From NCBI GenBank assembly GCA_020853525.1, contig JADYYS010000045.1:1-48599 (forward strand): DNA of 48,599 bases, in the 5' to 3' direction. The number at the start of each line of letters is the position of its first letter. The stretch's first letter is position 1. The position numbers and the translations under genes were made by a program. The stretch is from Ardenticatenales bacterium. GTDB lineage: Bacteria; Chloroflexota; Anaerolineae; Epilineales; Epilineaceae. Below, piece after piece: positions 32,813 through 42,500 of this stretch. The notes under the pieces are model-generated. The model was not told the DNA's origin. It made no database searches and saw nothing but the letters and a program-made list of their open reading frames with translations.

Positions 32813-33541
32813 CTACGCGGCAGCCGGTGGCTCGACGCCGAGGATCGCGTCGACCGCGTCGCGCGCCGGGCATCCGAGCGACCGCTGCGTGCCGCCCATT
32901 GCCAGCGTGACGGACGCAGGGCCGGCGACGACCTTGCCGACGATCACGGCGTCGTACCCGTCCGCGGACATCTGGTCGACGCAAGCGTTGGCGACTGCGG
33001 GCATTGCCGTGGCCAGCAGCGAGCCGCTTGACTGGACCTCGAGCGGGTTCAGGCCGACCGCATCGCAGATGCGGGCGGTGGCGGCGTGCAGCGGCACCGT
33101 CCCGGCATCGATCCACAGCCCGACGTCGGAGGCACGTGCGATCGCATGACAACCACGCGCGAGGCCGCCGTCGCCGAGGGCAAGGCGGGCGCCGAGCGCG
33201 GGAGCGTCGTTCCCGGCGGCGGCAGTTGCGTCGAGGCGGGCGGCGACGGCGGCGACGTCCCAACCCGGTCCGTCCGGCCATCCTGCGGCCTGCACGAGGT
33301 CGGACGGCGACACGCGGCCGCCGAGCCACGCGGCGCACGCAGCCGCCAGGACCGCCGCCCCACCGCGCCCGATCCCCCCGACGAGGACGATCGACTCGCC
33401 CGGCCGCGCCGCGCCCGGCCGTGCGGCGTCCGGCGGCAGTCCGGCCGCGGCGACGTGGTGGCGGAGGGCGCGGGCTGCGGGGAGAGAGGGGCGGTCGATG
33501 ATCGGGTCGGCCGCGTCGCGGGCGGGGGATGGGGCGTTCAC
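32813..33541 (-). CDS. AIR-synthase-related C-terminal domain protein
   Basis: The 242-residue protein resembles the second half of PurM/HypE/ThiL-type enzymes. The segments GDGGLARGCHAIARASDVGLW, then DAGTVPLHAATARICDAVGL, then NPLEVQSSGSLLATAM follow the AIRS_C pattern ('eGGLa..l.e.a..sgvG..ld...vP......i....gldPl...sSG.ll.av'). The N-terminal ATP-binding half is missing; in its place is an Ala-rich region. It may be a stand-alone AIRS_C protein or a degenerate HypE. The GTG at 33541 is preceded by a GCATGCTAC element like that of other minus-strand genes here. The stop lies four bases from the hairpin element. Confidence 0.65.
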   Translation of the reverse strand: MNAPSPARDAADPIIDRPSLPAARALRHHVAAAGLPPDAARPGAARPGESIVLVGGIGRGGAAVLAAACAAWLGGRVSPSDLVQAAGWPDGPGWDVAAVAARLDATAAAGNDAPALGARLALGDGGLARGCHAIARASDVGLWIDAGTVPLHAATARICDAVGLNPLEVQSSGSLLATAMPAVANACVDQMSADGYDAVIVGKVVAGPASVTLAMGGTQRSLGCPARDAVDAILGVEPPAAA

Positions 33542-33596
33542 GGCGGCATCGTAGCATGCACGGCGCTCGGTCAGGCACGGAACACGCCGATTTCTG

Positions 33597-33602
33597 TATA
33601 AT
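33597..33602 (+). promoter_or_regulatory. candidate -10 box TATAAT
   Basis: A perfect TATAAT lies between the divergent AIRS_C gene and the lipoprotein gene. Used rightward, it would leave a leader of about 150 bases before the ATG at 33761. Confidence 0.45.
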
Positions 33603-33760
33603 CGCCCTCTCATGTCGACCGGCTAGGCTATGGCCGGTCACGCGGCATATGGGGCATCCGGGCCGCCGTGCCGCGCTCTTGAACGAACATTCGATTCCCC
33701 GCCCGGCGGCGCCCGTTGAGGCCGAACCGCCGGTTGCGCGCGCGACGAGGAGACAAGGCG

Positions 33761-34456
33761 ATGATCTGCAGGCGTGTGGCGAGAATGGCGATGCCGACAT
33801 TGACGGTGCTGCTGCTGACCGTGGCCGCGTGCGGCACGACCGGCGGCGACGGTGCCGCGGCGCCGGCGGCCGATGGCGGCGCGGCGAACGCTCCGGCGGC
33901 GGAGGGCGGTGCGGCCGAGGGCGATGCTGCAGGCGGGGGCGAGGTGGGCGCCGGGGAGACGATGACGGATTCCGCGGGGGTCGGCATGATCTCCAGCGGC
34001 ACCGCCGCTCGCCCGACGGATGCGCCGCTGCCGGAGCGCCCCGAGCAGCAGGTGAGTTCGAAGCGGGTCAAGCGCGAGGAGCTCCTGACGTCGGCGACGA
34101 TGCCGTTGTTCGAGCTGCCGAGCACGAGCCCCGACGATCAGTTCAGCTACCACTGGGTGACGGCACGCGACGGCGACGGCGATCCCACGCTGCCGCAGGC
34201 ACGGACGATCGTCACGCTGAACTTCGCCAAGGTGTTCACCCTGACGCAGTGGGCGGTCAAGGACGGCGCAGAGATGACGGAGGAGGGTGAGGCGACCGAC
34301 GTGACGGTCGGCGGAGCACCCGCCAAGCTCTGGACGTTGCGGGAGCAGCACGTCCTCACGTGGGACAACGGCGGGACGCGGTTGCGGATGAAGTCGACGA
34401 CGTTCACGAAGGACGAACTCCTCGACCTCGCCTCCAAGCTCGTCCCCATGCGGTAG
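33761..34456 (+). CDS. lipoprotein with DUF4367-like domain
   Basis: The 231-residue protein has a lipoprotein signal (PTLTVLLLTVAAC, Cys24). A Gly/Ala-rich spacer of about 50 residues follows, then a beta domain of about 120 residues. The end (HVLTWDNGGTRLRMKS, then FTKDELLDLASKLVPM) fits the DUF4367 pattern ('w.enG..y.l.s..ls.eeLl.iA.sl'). Such domains often sit on anti-sigma or surface lipoproteins. The ATG at 33761 has GAGGAG eight bases upstream, which rules out an in-frame ATG 45 bases earlier. A strong 8-bp hairpin follows the stop. Confidence 0.78.
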   Translation: MICRRVARMAMPTLTVLLLTVAACGTTGGDGAAAPAADGGAANAPAAEGGAAEGDAAGGGEVGAGETMTDSAGVGMISSGTAARPTDAPLPERPEQQVSSKRVKREELLTSATMPLFELPSTSPDDQFSYHWVTARDGDGDPTLPQARTIVTLNFAKVFTLTQWAVKDGAEMTEEGEATDVTVGGAPAKLWTLREQHVLTWDNGGTRLRMKSTTFTKDELLDLASKLVPMR

Positions 34457-34477
34457 GGGCACCCCTCGTGGGTGCCC
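34457..34477 (+). terminator. stem-loop after lipoprotein gene
   Basis: GGGCACCC (34457-34464) and GGGTGCCC (34470-34477) form a perfect 8-bp stem with a 5-base loop directly after the stop codon. No T-tract follows. Confidence 0.55.
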
Positions 34478-34573
34478 GCAGGCGCCCCGTTCAGCCCTCG
34501 GGCCTCGCCTACCTATATCCCCGCCCACCCGATCGCGTTGCCGCGCCAACGTCGCCGTCACCCGCCGCCCCGT

Positions 34574-35617
34574 TCATCCATACAACGACAACAGCACCTG
34601 CGCCGCGTTGAACGTCGCGTGCACCAGGATCGCCGTCCGCGTCCCGGCGCGGTTGCGGACGGTGCCGAGGATCAGGCCGACGATCAGGATCTGCACGAGC
34701 GCCCACGAGATGGTGTACTGCGTGTGGACCGCGGCGAAGAGAAGCGATGTCGCGATCAGGCCGAAGCGCGGCTGGGCGGCGCCGCGGAAGAGGAGCTCCT
34801 CACCGATCCCGGGCGCGAGGCCGATCGTCAACGCGGCAGCGATCCCGCCGCCGGCGATGAGCGGGCCGAAGAGCTGATCGGAGAGCTTGCCCAGCTCGGC
34901 GGCGCCGGCCGGGTCGAGCATCGTCCACAGCTGGTCCGTGGCGACGGCGACGGCGAGCGCGAGGGCGGCGCCGCCGATCCACCACTTGAACGAGACGGCC
35001 TGGGTGAGGCCGAGTCGCTCGAATGTGGCGCGCCAGTCGCGCTGCACGAGCGCGCCGACGCCCAGGAAGCTGAGGACGACGAACGCGGCGTTCTGGACCC
35101 ACAGGCCGGTGAGGCCGGCCTGCGCCGTCGCCTCGCCGATCTGCGCCATGCCTTCCGGGTCGGCCATCAGGACGGGCATGAAGATCGCGATCGCGCCGCT
35201 GACCCACACCGTGAGCGCGGCGAGCTGAAGCGCGACGGCGTGGACGACGCGCGTCGGGTCGATCGGGATGAGGCGGGCGAGGACGCGGCGGACCGGGGGC
35301 AAGAGGAGGACGAGGGCGACGACGGCCGTGCCCATCGTCCAGGTGCCGAGGCTGAGGAAGGCCGATGTAAAGCCGTCGCCCAGCGCAGGCGCGGCATCGA
35401 GGCCCTGCAGCGTGAGCAGGCCGGTCAGCATGAACAAGCCGCCAAGCGCGAACGCGCCGATGTCGGCCAGCGCGAGGGCGCCGTACAGCCACGGCCGCAA
35501 GCCGCGCGCGTCCTTGTCAACGGCGTAGGCGACGACGAGCGCCAGGCTGGGGCTGGCGACCAGGAGGAACGTCCCGAGGTGCTGCACCCAGGTCGGGATA
35601 TTCGGCGGTTCGATCAT
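34574..35617 (-). CDS. CPBP-family intramembrane metalloprotease (CAAX-like)
   Basis: The 347-residue multi-helix membrane protein carries all three CPBP motifs near its C-terminus: EE..R in GIGEELLFRGAAQP, then the FAAVH segment (FAAVHTQYTISWA), then HATFNAAQ. These Glu and His residues form the intramembrane zinc site of prenyl-protein or bacteriocin-related proteases. About eight hydrophobic helices are visible. The ATG at 35617 follows AAAGGAG. It begins 23 bases after the ruvB stop, so the two are probably co-transcribed, an unusual pairing. Confidence 0.9.
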   Translation of the reverse strand: MIEPPNIPTWVQHLGTFLLVASPSLALVVAYAVDKDARGLRPWLYGALALADIGAFALGGLFMLTGLLTLQGLDAAPALGDGFTSAFLSLGTWTMGTAVVALVLLLPPVRRVLARLIPIDPTRVVHAVALQLAALTVWVSGAIAIFMPVLMADPEGMAQIGEATAQAGLTGLWVQNAAFVVLSFLGVGALVQRDWRATFERLGLTQAVSFKWWIGGAALALAVAVATDQLWTMLDPAGAAELGKLSDQLFGPLIAGGGIAAALTIGLAPGIGEELLFRGAAQPRFGLIATSLLFAAVHTQYTISWALVQILIVGLILGTVRNRAGTRTAILVHATFNAAQVLLSLYG

Positions 35618-35640
35618 GGGGTTCTCCTTTGTCGTCGACG

Positions 35641-36669
35641 TCAGAACAACGGGGCCTGTCCGGGCTTCGGTGTCGGCTGGATCCCGAGATGGCGGTAGGC
35701 ATGCTCGGTGGCGACGCGGCCGCGCGGCGTCCGGTCCAGGAAGCCGAGCTGGAGGAGGTACGGCTCGACGACGTCCTCGATCGTGTCCGCCTCCTCGCCG
35801 ATGCTGGCGGCGATCGTCTCGAGGCCGACGGGGCCGCCGCCGAACTTGAGGATCATCGTCTCGAGGACGCGGCGGTCGAGATCGTCCAGGCCGAGGTCGT
35901 CGATCTCCATGAGCCGCATCGCTTCGTCGGCGACGACGTCCTCGATCCGGCCGGCGGCGCGGACCTCGGCGTAGTCGCGGACGCGGCGGAGCAGGCGGAG
36001 GGCGACGCGGGGAGTGCCGCGGGCGCGCTTGGCGATCAGGACGGCGCCGGGGGCCGTGATCGGGATGCGGAGGACCTCCGCGCCGCGGGTGACGATCTGC
36101 TCCATGGCGGCGGCGTCGTAGAAGTCAAGGCGGTACACCGCGCCGAAGCGGTCGCGAAGCGGCGCGGCGAGCATGGCGGGGCGCGTGGTGGCGCCGACGA
36201 TCGTGAACGGGGGGAGGCTGAGGCGGATGCTGCGCGCGGACGGCCCCTTGCCGACGATGATGTCGAGCGCGAAGTCCTCCATGGCCGAGTAGAGGACCTC
36301 TTCGACATCCCGACGGAGGCGGTGGATCTCGTCGATGAAGAGCACGTCGCCTTGGCCGAGGTTCGTCAGGATCGCCGCGAGGTCGCCGGCGCGCTCGATG
36401 GCGGGGCCGGCGGTCGTCTTGATCTTCACGCCCATCTCATGGGCCAGGATGTTGGCCAGCGTCGTCTTGCCGAGGCCGGGCGGGCCGTAGAAGAGAACGT
36501 GGTCCAAGGGCTCGGCGCGGGCCTGGGCGGCTTCGATGAGGATGCTGAGGTTCTGGCGAAGGCGATCCTGGCCGATGTACTCCGCCAGGCGGCGCGGCCG
36601 AAGGGACGGCTCAGCGAGATCCTCCGGCAGGCGCTCGGGGGTGACGGCGCGGCCGCGTTCGATGGTCAT
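35641..36669 (-). CDS. ruvB: Holliday junction branch migration helicase RuvB
   Basis: The 342-residue motor drives branch migration with RuvA. Motifs: Walker [16 protein letters not shown], Walker [11 protein letters not shown], sensor 1 [11 protein letters not shown], the RuvB-specific beta-hairpin region ([13 protein letters not shown]) and the C-terminal winged helix ([20 protein letters not shown]). Length is typical. The ATG at 36669 lacks a clear ribosome site; upstream in-frame codons are non-family. ruvA and ruvC are not in the window. It is divergent from upp. Confidence 0.96.
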   Translation of the reverse strand: MTIERGRAVTPERLPEDLAEPSLRPRRLAEYIGQDRLRQNLSILIEAAQARAEPLDHVLFYGPPGLGKTTLANILAHEMGVKIKTTAGPAIERAGDLAAILTNLGQGDVLFIDEIHRLRRDVEEVLYSAMEDFALDIIVGKGPSARSIRLSLPPFTIVGATTRPAMLAAPLRDRFGAVYRLDFYDAAAMEQIVTRGAEVLRIPITAPGAVLIAKRARGTPRVALRLLRRVRDYAEVRAAGRIEDVVADEAMRLMEIDDLGLDDLDRRVLETMILKFGGGPVGLETIAASIGEEADTIEDVVEPYLLQLGFLDRTPRGRVATEHAYRHLGIQPTPKPGQAPLF

Positions 36670-36786
36670 GGAGGGCGGCCGGGGGTCAAGATGGCGCTGA
36701 GGGTTCGGGGCGGCATTCCGAAGTGAAGCACAAACGTTCCCATGGGGCGATGATATCACAGGCGCCGAGGCGAGACCGCCGGTCAG

Positions 36787-36792
36787 TTGACA
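36787..36792 (+). promoter_or_regulatory. candidate -35 box for upp
   Basis: A perfect TTGACA lies 71 bases before the upp GTG. The matching -10 at normal spacing is poor (around 36810-36815). On the opposite strand TATCAT at 36750-36755 may serve ruvB. Confidence 0.3.
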
Positions 36793-36862
36793 GCGATGCC
36801 GGCACCGTGAACACTGTCGGCGTCGTCGAGTGGACGTCGCCAGATCGGATGGGAGAGAGTCC

Positions 36863-37519
36863 GTGCGTCGGTTGGTCGTCAGCGAGCACCCGTTGGTGCG
36901 CGTGCTGGTTACGAGATTGCGCGATCGGGCGACGGCGCCGGCCGACTTCCGGGGTCTGGTGGGCCGTTTGACGATGTTGCTCCTTCACGAGGCCCTGGCC
37001 GATGTCGTGACCGTGCCGCACGGTGTTGCGACGCCGTTGGCCAAGTCGGAGGGTGCCGATCTCGCGGCCCCGATCGTGTTCGTCCCGATCCTGCGAGCGG
37101 GGCTCGGCATGGCGGACGGCGCGCTCGCGCTCTGGCCGGACGCCGAGGTGCGGCACTTGGGGCTGTACCGCGATGAGGCGACCCTGGCGCCCGTCGTGTA
37201 CTACGACCGTGCATCGGGCGCCTCGCTCGCCGGCGCGACCGTCGTCGTGCTCGATCCGATGCTCGCGACCGCGGGCAGCGCGATCGCCGCGGTCGATCGC
37301 CTCACGTCGCTGTCCGGCGCCACGGACATCCGGTTCGTCGGCCTGATCGGGGCACCGGAGGGCGTCGCGGCCCTGTCTGCGGCACACCCCGGCGTCCCCA
37401 TCCACCTCGCCGCCCTCGACGACCGCCTCACCAGCCAAGGCGATCCATGGCCGCCCGGCTACATCCTCCCCGGCCTCGGCGACGCCGGCGACCGCCAATT
37501 CGCGACATCGGCCGATTGA
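36863..37519 (+). CDS. upp: uracil phosphoribosyltransferase
   Basis: The 218-residue enzyme makes UMP from uracil and PRPP in pyrimidine salvage. It has the PRPP loop [14 protein letters not shown], the early [14 protein letters not shown] segment, and the uracil-binding tail [14 protein letters not shown]. The GTG at 36863 with GGGAGAGAG upstream gives the usual length; an in-frame start 33 bases earlier has no site. The first bases of the DUF3467 gene lie 35 bases downstream. Confidence 0.94.
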   Translation: MRRLVVSEHPLVRVLVTRLRDRATAPADFRGLVGRLTMLLLHEALADVVTVPHGVATPLAKSEGADLAAPIVFVPILRAGLGMADGALALWPDAEVRHLGLYRDEATLAPVVYYDRASGASLAGATVVVLDPMLATAGSAIAAVDRLTSLSGATDIRFVGLIGAPEGVAALSAAHPGVPIHLAALDDRLTSQGDPWPPGYILPGLGDAGDRQFATSAD

Positions 37520-37553
37520 ACCGCACCACCCCACCCCCCACGAGGTCTCACCC

Positions 37554-37949
37554 ATGCCCGACGACCCGACCCAGCCCCTCAAGTCCCCCCAGTTCCAGGT
37601 CCGCATCCCCCTCGAGTGGCAGGACCGCGAGGACGTGCCGCTCGTGTACGCCAACCAGGTTCTCGTCCAGCACATGGGCCCGGAGTTCTTCGTCGTGTTC
37701 GGCGTCGTGACGCCGCCGACGACGACGGATCAGCTGCCGGACAGCCTCAAGATCCGTCCCCAGGTGCGCGTGGCCATCTCTCGCGACATGATGCCGTCCA
37801 TCGTCCAAGCGCTGCAGGACAGCTTGCAGCGGGCGCGCACGCAGGCGCAGCAGGGCCAGGGCCAGCAGGGACAGCAGGGACAGCAGGGCTCACTGCCGCC
37901 GGGTCAGACGCCGTCGGGGCAGGGCTCCGGCGAGTCGCCGAGTGGCTAG
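37554..37949 (+). CDS. DUF3467-family protein with Gln/Gly repeat tail
   Basis: The 131-residue protein has an N-terminal beta domain of about 90 residues that fits DUF3467 (VYANQVLVQHMGPEFFVVFG, then VRVAISRDMMPSIVQALQDS). The family function is unknown. The rest is Gln/Gly/Ser-rich, built from short CAG-GGN DNA repeats (QGQQGQQGQQG). The ATG at 37554 has GAGGT eight bases upstream. Its last eight bases overlap the start of the beta-helix gene. Confidence 0.8.
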   Translation: MPDDPTQPLKSPQFQVRIPLEWQDREDVPLVYANQVLVQHMGPEFFVVFGVVTPPTTTDQLPDSLKIRPQVRVAISRDMMPSIVQALQDSLQRARTQAQQGQGQQGQQGQQGSLPPGQTPSGQGSGESPSG

Positions 37950-39558
37950 CGGGCGCAGCGCCGCTGGGTTCGTCCTCGTCGGGCTCGCGGCGCTCGTCCT
38001 CCACCGGAGCGGCGCGGCGTGGACGGCGTCCGTCAGCGTGAGCGCGCAGGCAACGGGTCGTGCCTACGCGTATCTGCCGTTGGCGATGGACAGCGTGCCG
38101 ATGTCGCAGCTGCCCGCGGCGCCCAGCGCGCCGCCGACGCGCGCGCCGGCAACGGTTCCACCGACGACCCCCGCACCGACCGCAACGGCGCTCGACCCGT
38201 CGCCGACGGTCGGCCCGACCGAGGTCGTCCCCTCCGCAACGCCGACCCCGCTCGTCGCCGCGGCCTGCGGCACCGTGCCCTCGTTCCACGACGGGCGAGC
38301 CCCGTCGCGCATCATCCGGGTGGCGCCGGGGGGCGACGACGGAACGGGCGACGGCAGCGCGGAACGGCCGTTCGCGACGCTGCGGCGGGCGGCGCGGGAA
38401 GCGGCGCCGGGCTCGGCGATCCGGCTGGCGCCGGGGCGCTACGACGGCGGGACGTACCTCGACGACCTGGCGGGGGCGGCCGACGCCCCGATCTGGATCG
38501 GGGGCGCGCCGGGCACGGGTCCGGGCGCGGGCGGTGAGCCTTGGGCCGAGGCGCCGATCATCGCCGGCAGCGGCGAGGGGCTGCATCTCACCCGGGCACG
38601 CTTCGTCGTCGTCCACGACGTCGTGGTCGAAGGGGCGAGCGGGAACGGGATCAACGCGGATGACGGGGGCAGCGTCACCGGTGATCGGACGAGCTTCCGC
38701 CTGACGTTCGAGCGCGTCGCGATCCGGAACATCGGCGGCAACGGGAACCAGGATTGCCTGAAGCTGTCCGGGCTGCGCGACGTCGTCGTGCGCGACAGCG
38801 CGTTCCGGCGGTGCGGCGGCGGCGGATCGGGCAGCGGGATCGACATGGTCGGCGTGCAGGCGGCCGTGGTGGCGCGCAGCCGGTTCGACGAGATCTCGGG
38901 GAACGCCGTGCAAGCGAAAGGCGGATCGAACGACATCGAGGTCCGGGCGAACCGGATGGTCCGGGCCGGCGGGCGCGCGGTGAACATGGGCGGCTCAACG
39001 GGCTTCGCGTTCTTCCGCCCGCCGCTCGACGCATCCCGGCCGAACGCCGAGGCGCGCGACGTGCGGGTCGTCGCCAACTGGATCGAGGGCAGCGAGGCGG
39101 CGGTGGCGTTCGTCGGCTGCGTGGACTGCCTTGCCGCGCACAACACGATCGTCGATCCGGGACGGTGGGTCCTGCGGATCCTCCAGGAGACGCGGTCAAG
39201 CGGCGGATTCACGTTCGAGCCGGCGCGCGAGGGCACGTTCGCGAACAACATCGTCGTGTTCCGCGCCGGCGTTCTGCGAACCGCGGTGAACGTCGGCGAT
39301 GCCACGGCGCCCGAGACGTTCGCCTTCCGCAACAACCTGTGGTTCGCGTCGGACGCGCCCGAACGATCGGCTCCCCAGCTGCCGGTCGCGGAGCAGGGCG
39401 CCGTGATCGGCCGCGACCCGCGGCTGGGCGAGGACGGGGCGATCGGGTCCGGCAGTCCGGCGGCAGGCGCCGGGAGTCGCATCGTAGGCGTCACCGGCGA
39501 CCTCGTCGGGGCGTGTTACGGCAATCCGCCGAGCATCGGGGCGCGGGAGGTGCCGTAG
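37942..39558 (+). CDS. secreted right-handed beta-helix protein with N-terminal YLP motif and Pro/Thr stalk
   Basis: The 538-residue protein has a signal peptide (AAGFVLVGLAALVLHRSGAAW), then AYAYLPLAMDS, then a Pro/Thr/Ala stalk of about 50 residues. A parallel beta-helix follows (repeats such as FVVVHDVVVEGASGNGIN, VVVRDSAFRRCGGGG, VVARSRFDEISGNAVQ, VRVVANWIEGSEAAVAF). The opening IIRVAPGGDDGTGDGSAERP matches the start of pectate-lyase-like/DUF1565 helices. It probably binds or cleaves a polysaccharide outside the cell; no catalytic triad was assigned. The GTG at 37942 overlaps the DUF3467 stop, so translation is probably coupled. Confidence 0.82.
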   Translation: MASGRSAAGFVLVGLAALVLHRSGAAWTASVSVSAQATGRAYAYLPLAMDSVPMSQLPAAPSAPPTRAPATVPPTTPAPTATALDPSPTVGPTEVVPSATPTPLVAAACGTVPSFHDGRAPSRIIRVAPGGDDGTGDGSAERPFATLRRAAREAAPGSAIRLAPGRYDGGTYLDDLAGAADAPIWIGGAPGTGPGAGGEPWAEAPIIAGSGEGLHLTRARFVVVHDVVVEGASGNGINADDGGSVTGDRTSFRLTFERVAIRNIGGNGNQDCLKLSGLRDVVVRDSAFRRCGGGGSGSGIDMVGVQAAVVARSRFDEISGNAVQAKGGSNDIEVRANRMVRAGGRAVNMGGSTGFAFFRPPLDASRPNAEARDVRVVANWIEGSEAAVAFVGCVDCLAAHNTIVDPGRWVLRILQETRSSGGFTFEPAREGTFANNIVVFRAGVLRTAVNVGDATAPETFAFRNNLWFASDAPERSAPQLPVAEQGAVIGRDPRLGEDGAIGSGSPAAGAGSRIVGVTGDLVGACYGNPPSIGAREVP

Positions 39559-39580
39559 GGCCTCCTCTCTAGTCGGCCCT
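39557..39580. terminator. possible bidirectional terminator between convergent genes
   Basis: AGGGCC and GGCCCT arms with a 12-base loop span the 10-base gap between the stops of the beta-helix and giant repeat genes. The stem is short, so evidence is modest. Confidence 0.3.
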
Positions 39581-42500
39581 CTCTGCCCACGGCAGGTACA
39601 CCGCGTTCGTCGCCCGCGACCACCGCACCACGGTCACATGCCCCCCGTCCTGCCCCACCTCCGCCCGCACCGCTCGCACATCCGCCAGCGTCCACCCGCC
39701 GCGCACCGGGATGTCGTCGGCGTGCACCGCAAAGCGCCCGTCGGCTGATGGGATGGCGCTGAGCCATCGGCGGCCGAGGACGCCGACGTCGAGCGCCAGC
39801 CAGACGCGCCGCCCGGCCGGCGCCCGGCCGAGGATCGTGTCCGTGCCTGCATCGAGCGCGAGGTCGTCGACCGTCATCGTCGCGGTCTCGGGGCCGATGC
39901 CGTCGACGACGTCGGCGCCGGGGGCGAGGGCGGAGTGGGCGGCGATGCGGTCGCCGGGCGCGAGGACGAGCGGGCGGCCGATGTCGTCGACCACGAGGGC
40001 GATGAACGCACCGGCTGCGTCGGCCGCCGTCTCGATCACGGCGCGCACGGCGCCGTCCGGGCCGGTCACCGTCAGCCGGACATCGGCGTGCGGGCGGGTA
40101 CCGCCGGCGATGCGGCCGGTGGAGACATCGGCCTCAAGCGTGAGGGCGTGATAGACGGTGCGGAAGATGCGATGGCGGCTCGCGCTGGCGACGTGCAGGT
40201 CGACGCCCCGCTCGGGACGCGGGGACATCGGTAAGCGGAGCACGACCTGCCCCTCACCCGGCGGCTCGCGCTTGGCGGTGGCACGTTCGCTGACCGGCCT
40301 GAGGCCGCGCGCTTCGAGCCAGTGCTCGTCGTCCGAGGTCAGCCGGAACAGGCAGTCTCGGCCGGGGGACGTCAGCACGGCGCCGGTCTCCGGTCGGACG
40401 CGGCTGCGCAGCTGGCCCGCTGCGAGGTCGAGCGTCGCGGTGAGGACGCCCAGCGCGATCTCGATGTCCGCATCGTCCACCCGGCCGACGACGCGGTCGC
40501 CTGCCCGGCTGATGACGGCGCGGCCGGCGCCGTCCGCCCAGCGCGCATCGATTGTGCCTTCGACCGAGAGCGGACCCGCGACGGACGCGCGCGGCGTGCC
40601 GTCGGCGCCGACGAGGGCGAGCGAGGCGTCGCCCAGCGGCGGGCCGAAGCCGCACACCTGCGGGCCGCCGTGCTCGACGGCGAGGATCGGGAGGACGAGC
40701 CGGCGCTCGACGACGTGGCCGTTGCCGAGGAAGAGGCTGACCCCGAACACGTCGCCGGGCACGACACCGCCGTTCAGGAAGGCCGTCCAGCGGCCGGCCT
40801 CGCTGCGCACCTCGTCGACCGAGACACCGTTGCTGGCGCCGCCGACCGGCCATGCCCAGTGGGCGGTGCTGTTGCCGACGGACAGCTGGCCGTCCGCCGG
40901 CCGATCGCCGACGATCGTCCGATCGGTCGGACCGCGCTCGATCGACAGGCGCGGGACGATCAGCTCCATCCGCGCTTCGAGCACGGCCGCGGCCGCCTCG
41001 ACCGTCAGCCGATCGCCCTCGTGGGCGATGACCCCGGCCCCGGCGGCGTCGCGCAGCTCCACGGTGAAGCGGCCGCGGGACCCGGTTTGCGCACGGCCGG
41101 AGGCGCGCACGGTGTCGCCGGAGCGAAGCAGGGCGACGACCTCGACGTTCGGCTCGAGCACACCGCTGACCAGGGAACGGTCGGCGTCGAACGTCATGCC
41201 GGGCGACAGGACGAAGCGCAGCAGCGCATGACGACCGAACGTTCCGCGGACGTAGATGCCCTCCATCAAATCGATGTCGGCCCGGCTGATGCGGCCGTCG
41301 AGGTCGGCGCTGAACGTGCCGTCCGCGCCGGCCGTGACGGTCGTCGACACGGTCAGCGGGTCGTCGAACTCGCCGGCGATGATCTCGAGGTGCGCGCCCG
41401 GTGACGTCCGACCGACGACAAGGCTCCGATCGGGGTGCAGCCGGGCTTCGATGGGCGGCAGGACCCACGCCGCTTCGTCGTCGCCGAGGCGGACGCGGAT
41501 CGTGTCGCCGGCCTGCAAAGGCACGTCGTTGCCGCGGTGATCGAAGATCTCCATCGGGTTCGCGAACGAACGCACCTGCCGCCGCTCGTCGTCGTCGGGA
41601 CCTTCGTCCGCCGGCATCGCCGCCGCGCCGACGACGCGCCCGGTCGCATCGACGACCTCGGCGTACATCGCTCGGCCGATCCACGGCGCGGCTTCCACCA
41701 TGCTGCGCTCGGTGTCGGCGCGGATCTGCACGACCGCACTGTCCACGTAGAAGCGGTGACCCGCGCGGTCGGCGTACCAGACGCGCGCCCCGACGCCACT
41801 GCCGACATCGATCCGGCCGGCGAGGGGCAGCGACCACTGCCCGGACGCATCGGCCGTCACCGCGAACCGCTGCGCGCCGAACGGGCCGATCACCTCGATG
41901 TCCAGGTCCGCGCCGGCCGGCGCCGTGCCGGCGAACGCGTCGGCGTCGGCGTCGGCCGCGGCGCTCAGGTTCGGGATGTCGAGGCGCAGCGGTTCGCCAC
42001 CGACACCGCTGTCGACCTCGATCGTGCCGCCGCGCAGGAGCGCGGTGTGCATGCCGTCGGGCAGGACAGGGTCGCCGGCGTACCAACTCCCCTCCGGCCC
42101 GAGGTCGATCGTCATCCGGTCGTCGGCATCCGTGCCGAGCGTGCCCGTGCGGCCGATCACGGCGCCGTCGGGCGCGCGGACGGTGAGGATGTAGCGACCT
42201 TTGGACGGTGCGTCCGCGGACACGCGCGCGCCCTCGACGGCCACCGTGAAGCGCGGCCAGATCGCCGCGGCGGCCACTTCGAGCCCGTCGCCGAGGTCCA
42301 GGACGGCTTCGATGCGGCCGCCGGGACGGTGCGGCGCCGCCGCCGGGAGGTCGACGTCCCATCGACCTGCGGCATCCGCCGTCACGGCAATGCGGGCGAT
42401 GGGGGGCACGTCGCGATCCGCGTCGTTGTCCGTTCCGTCGTCGGGCGCGAAGACCTCGACGGTGATCGCGGCCCCGGGCGGAGCCGTGCCGGCGGCGCGG

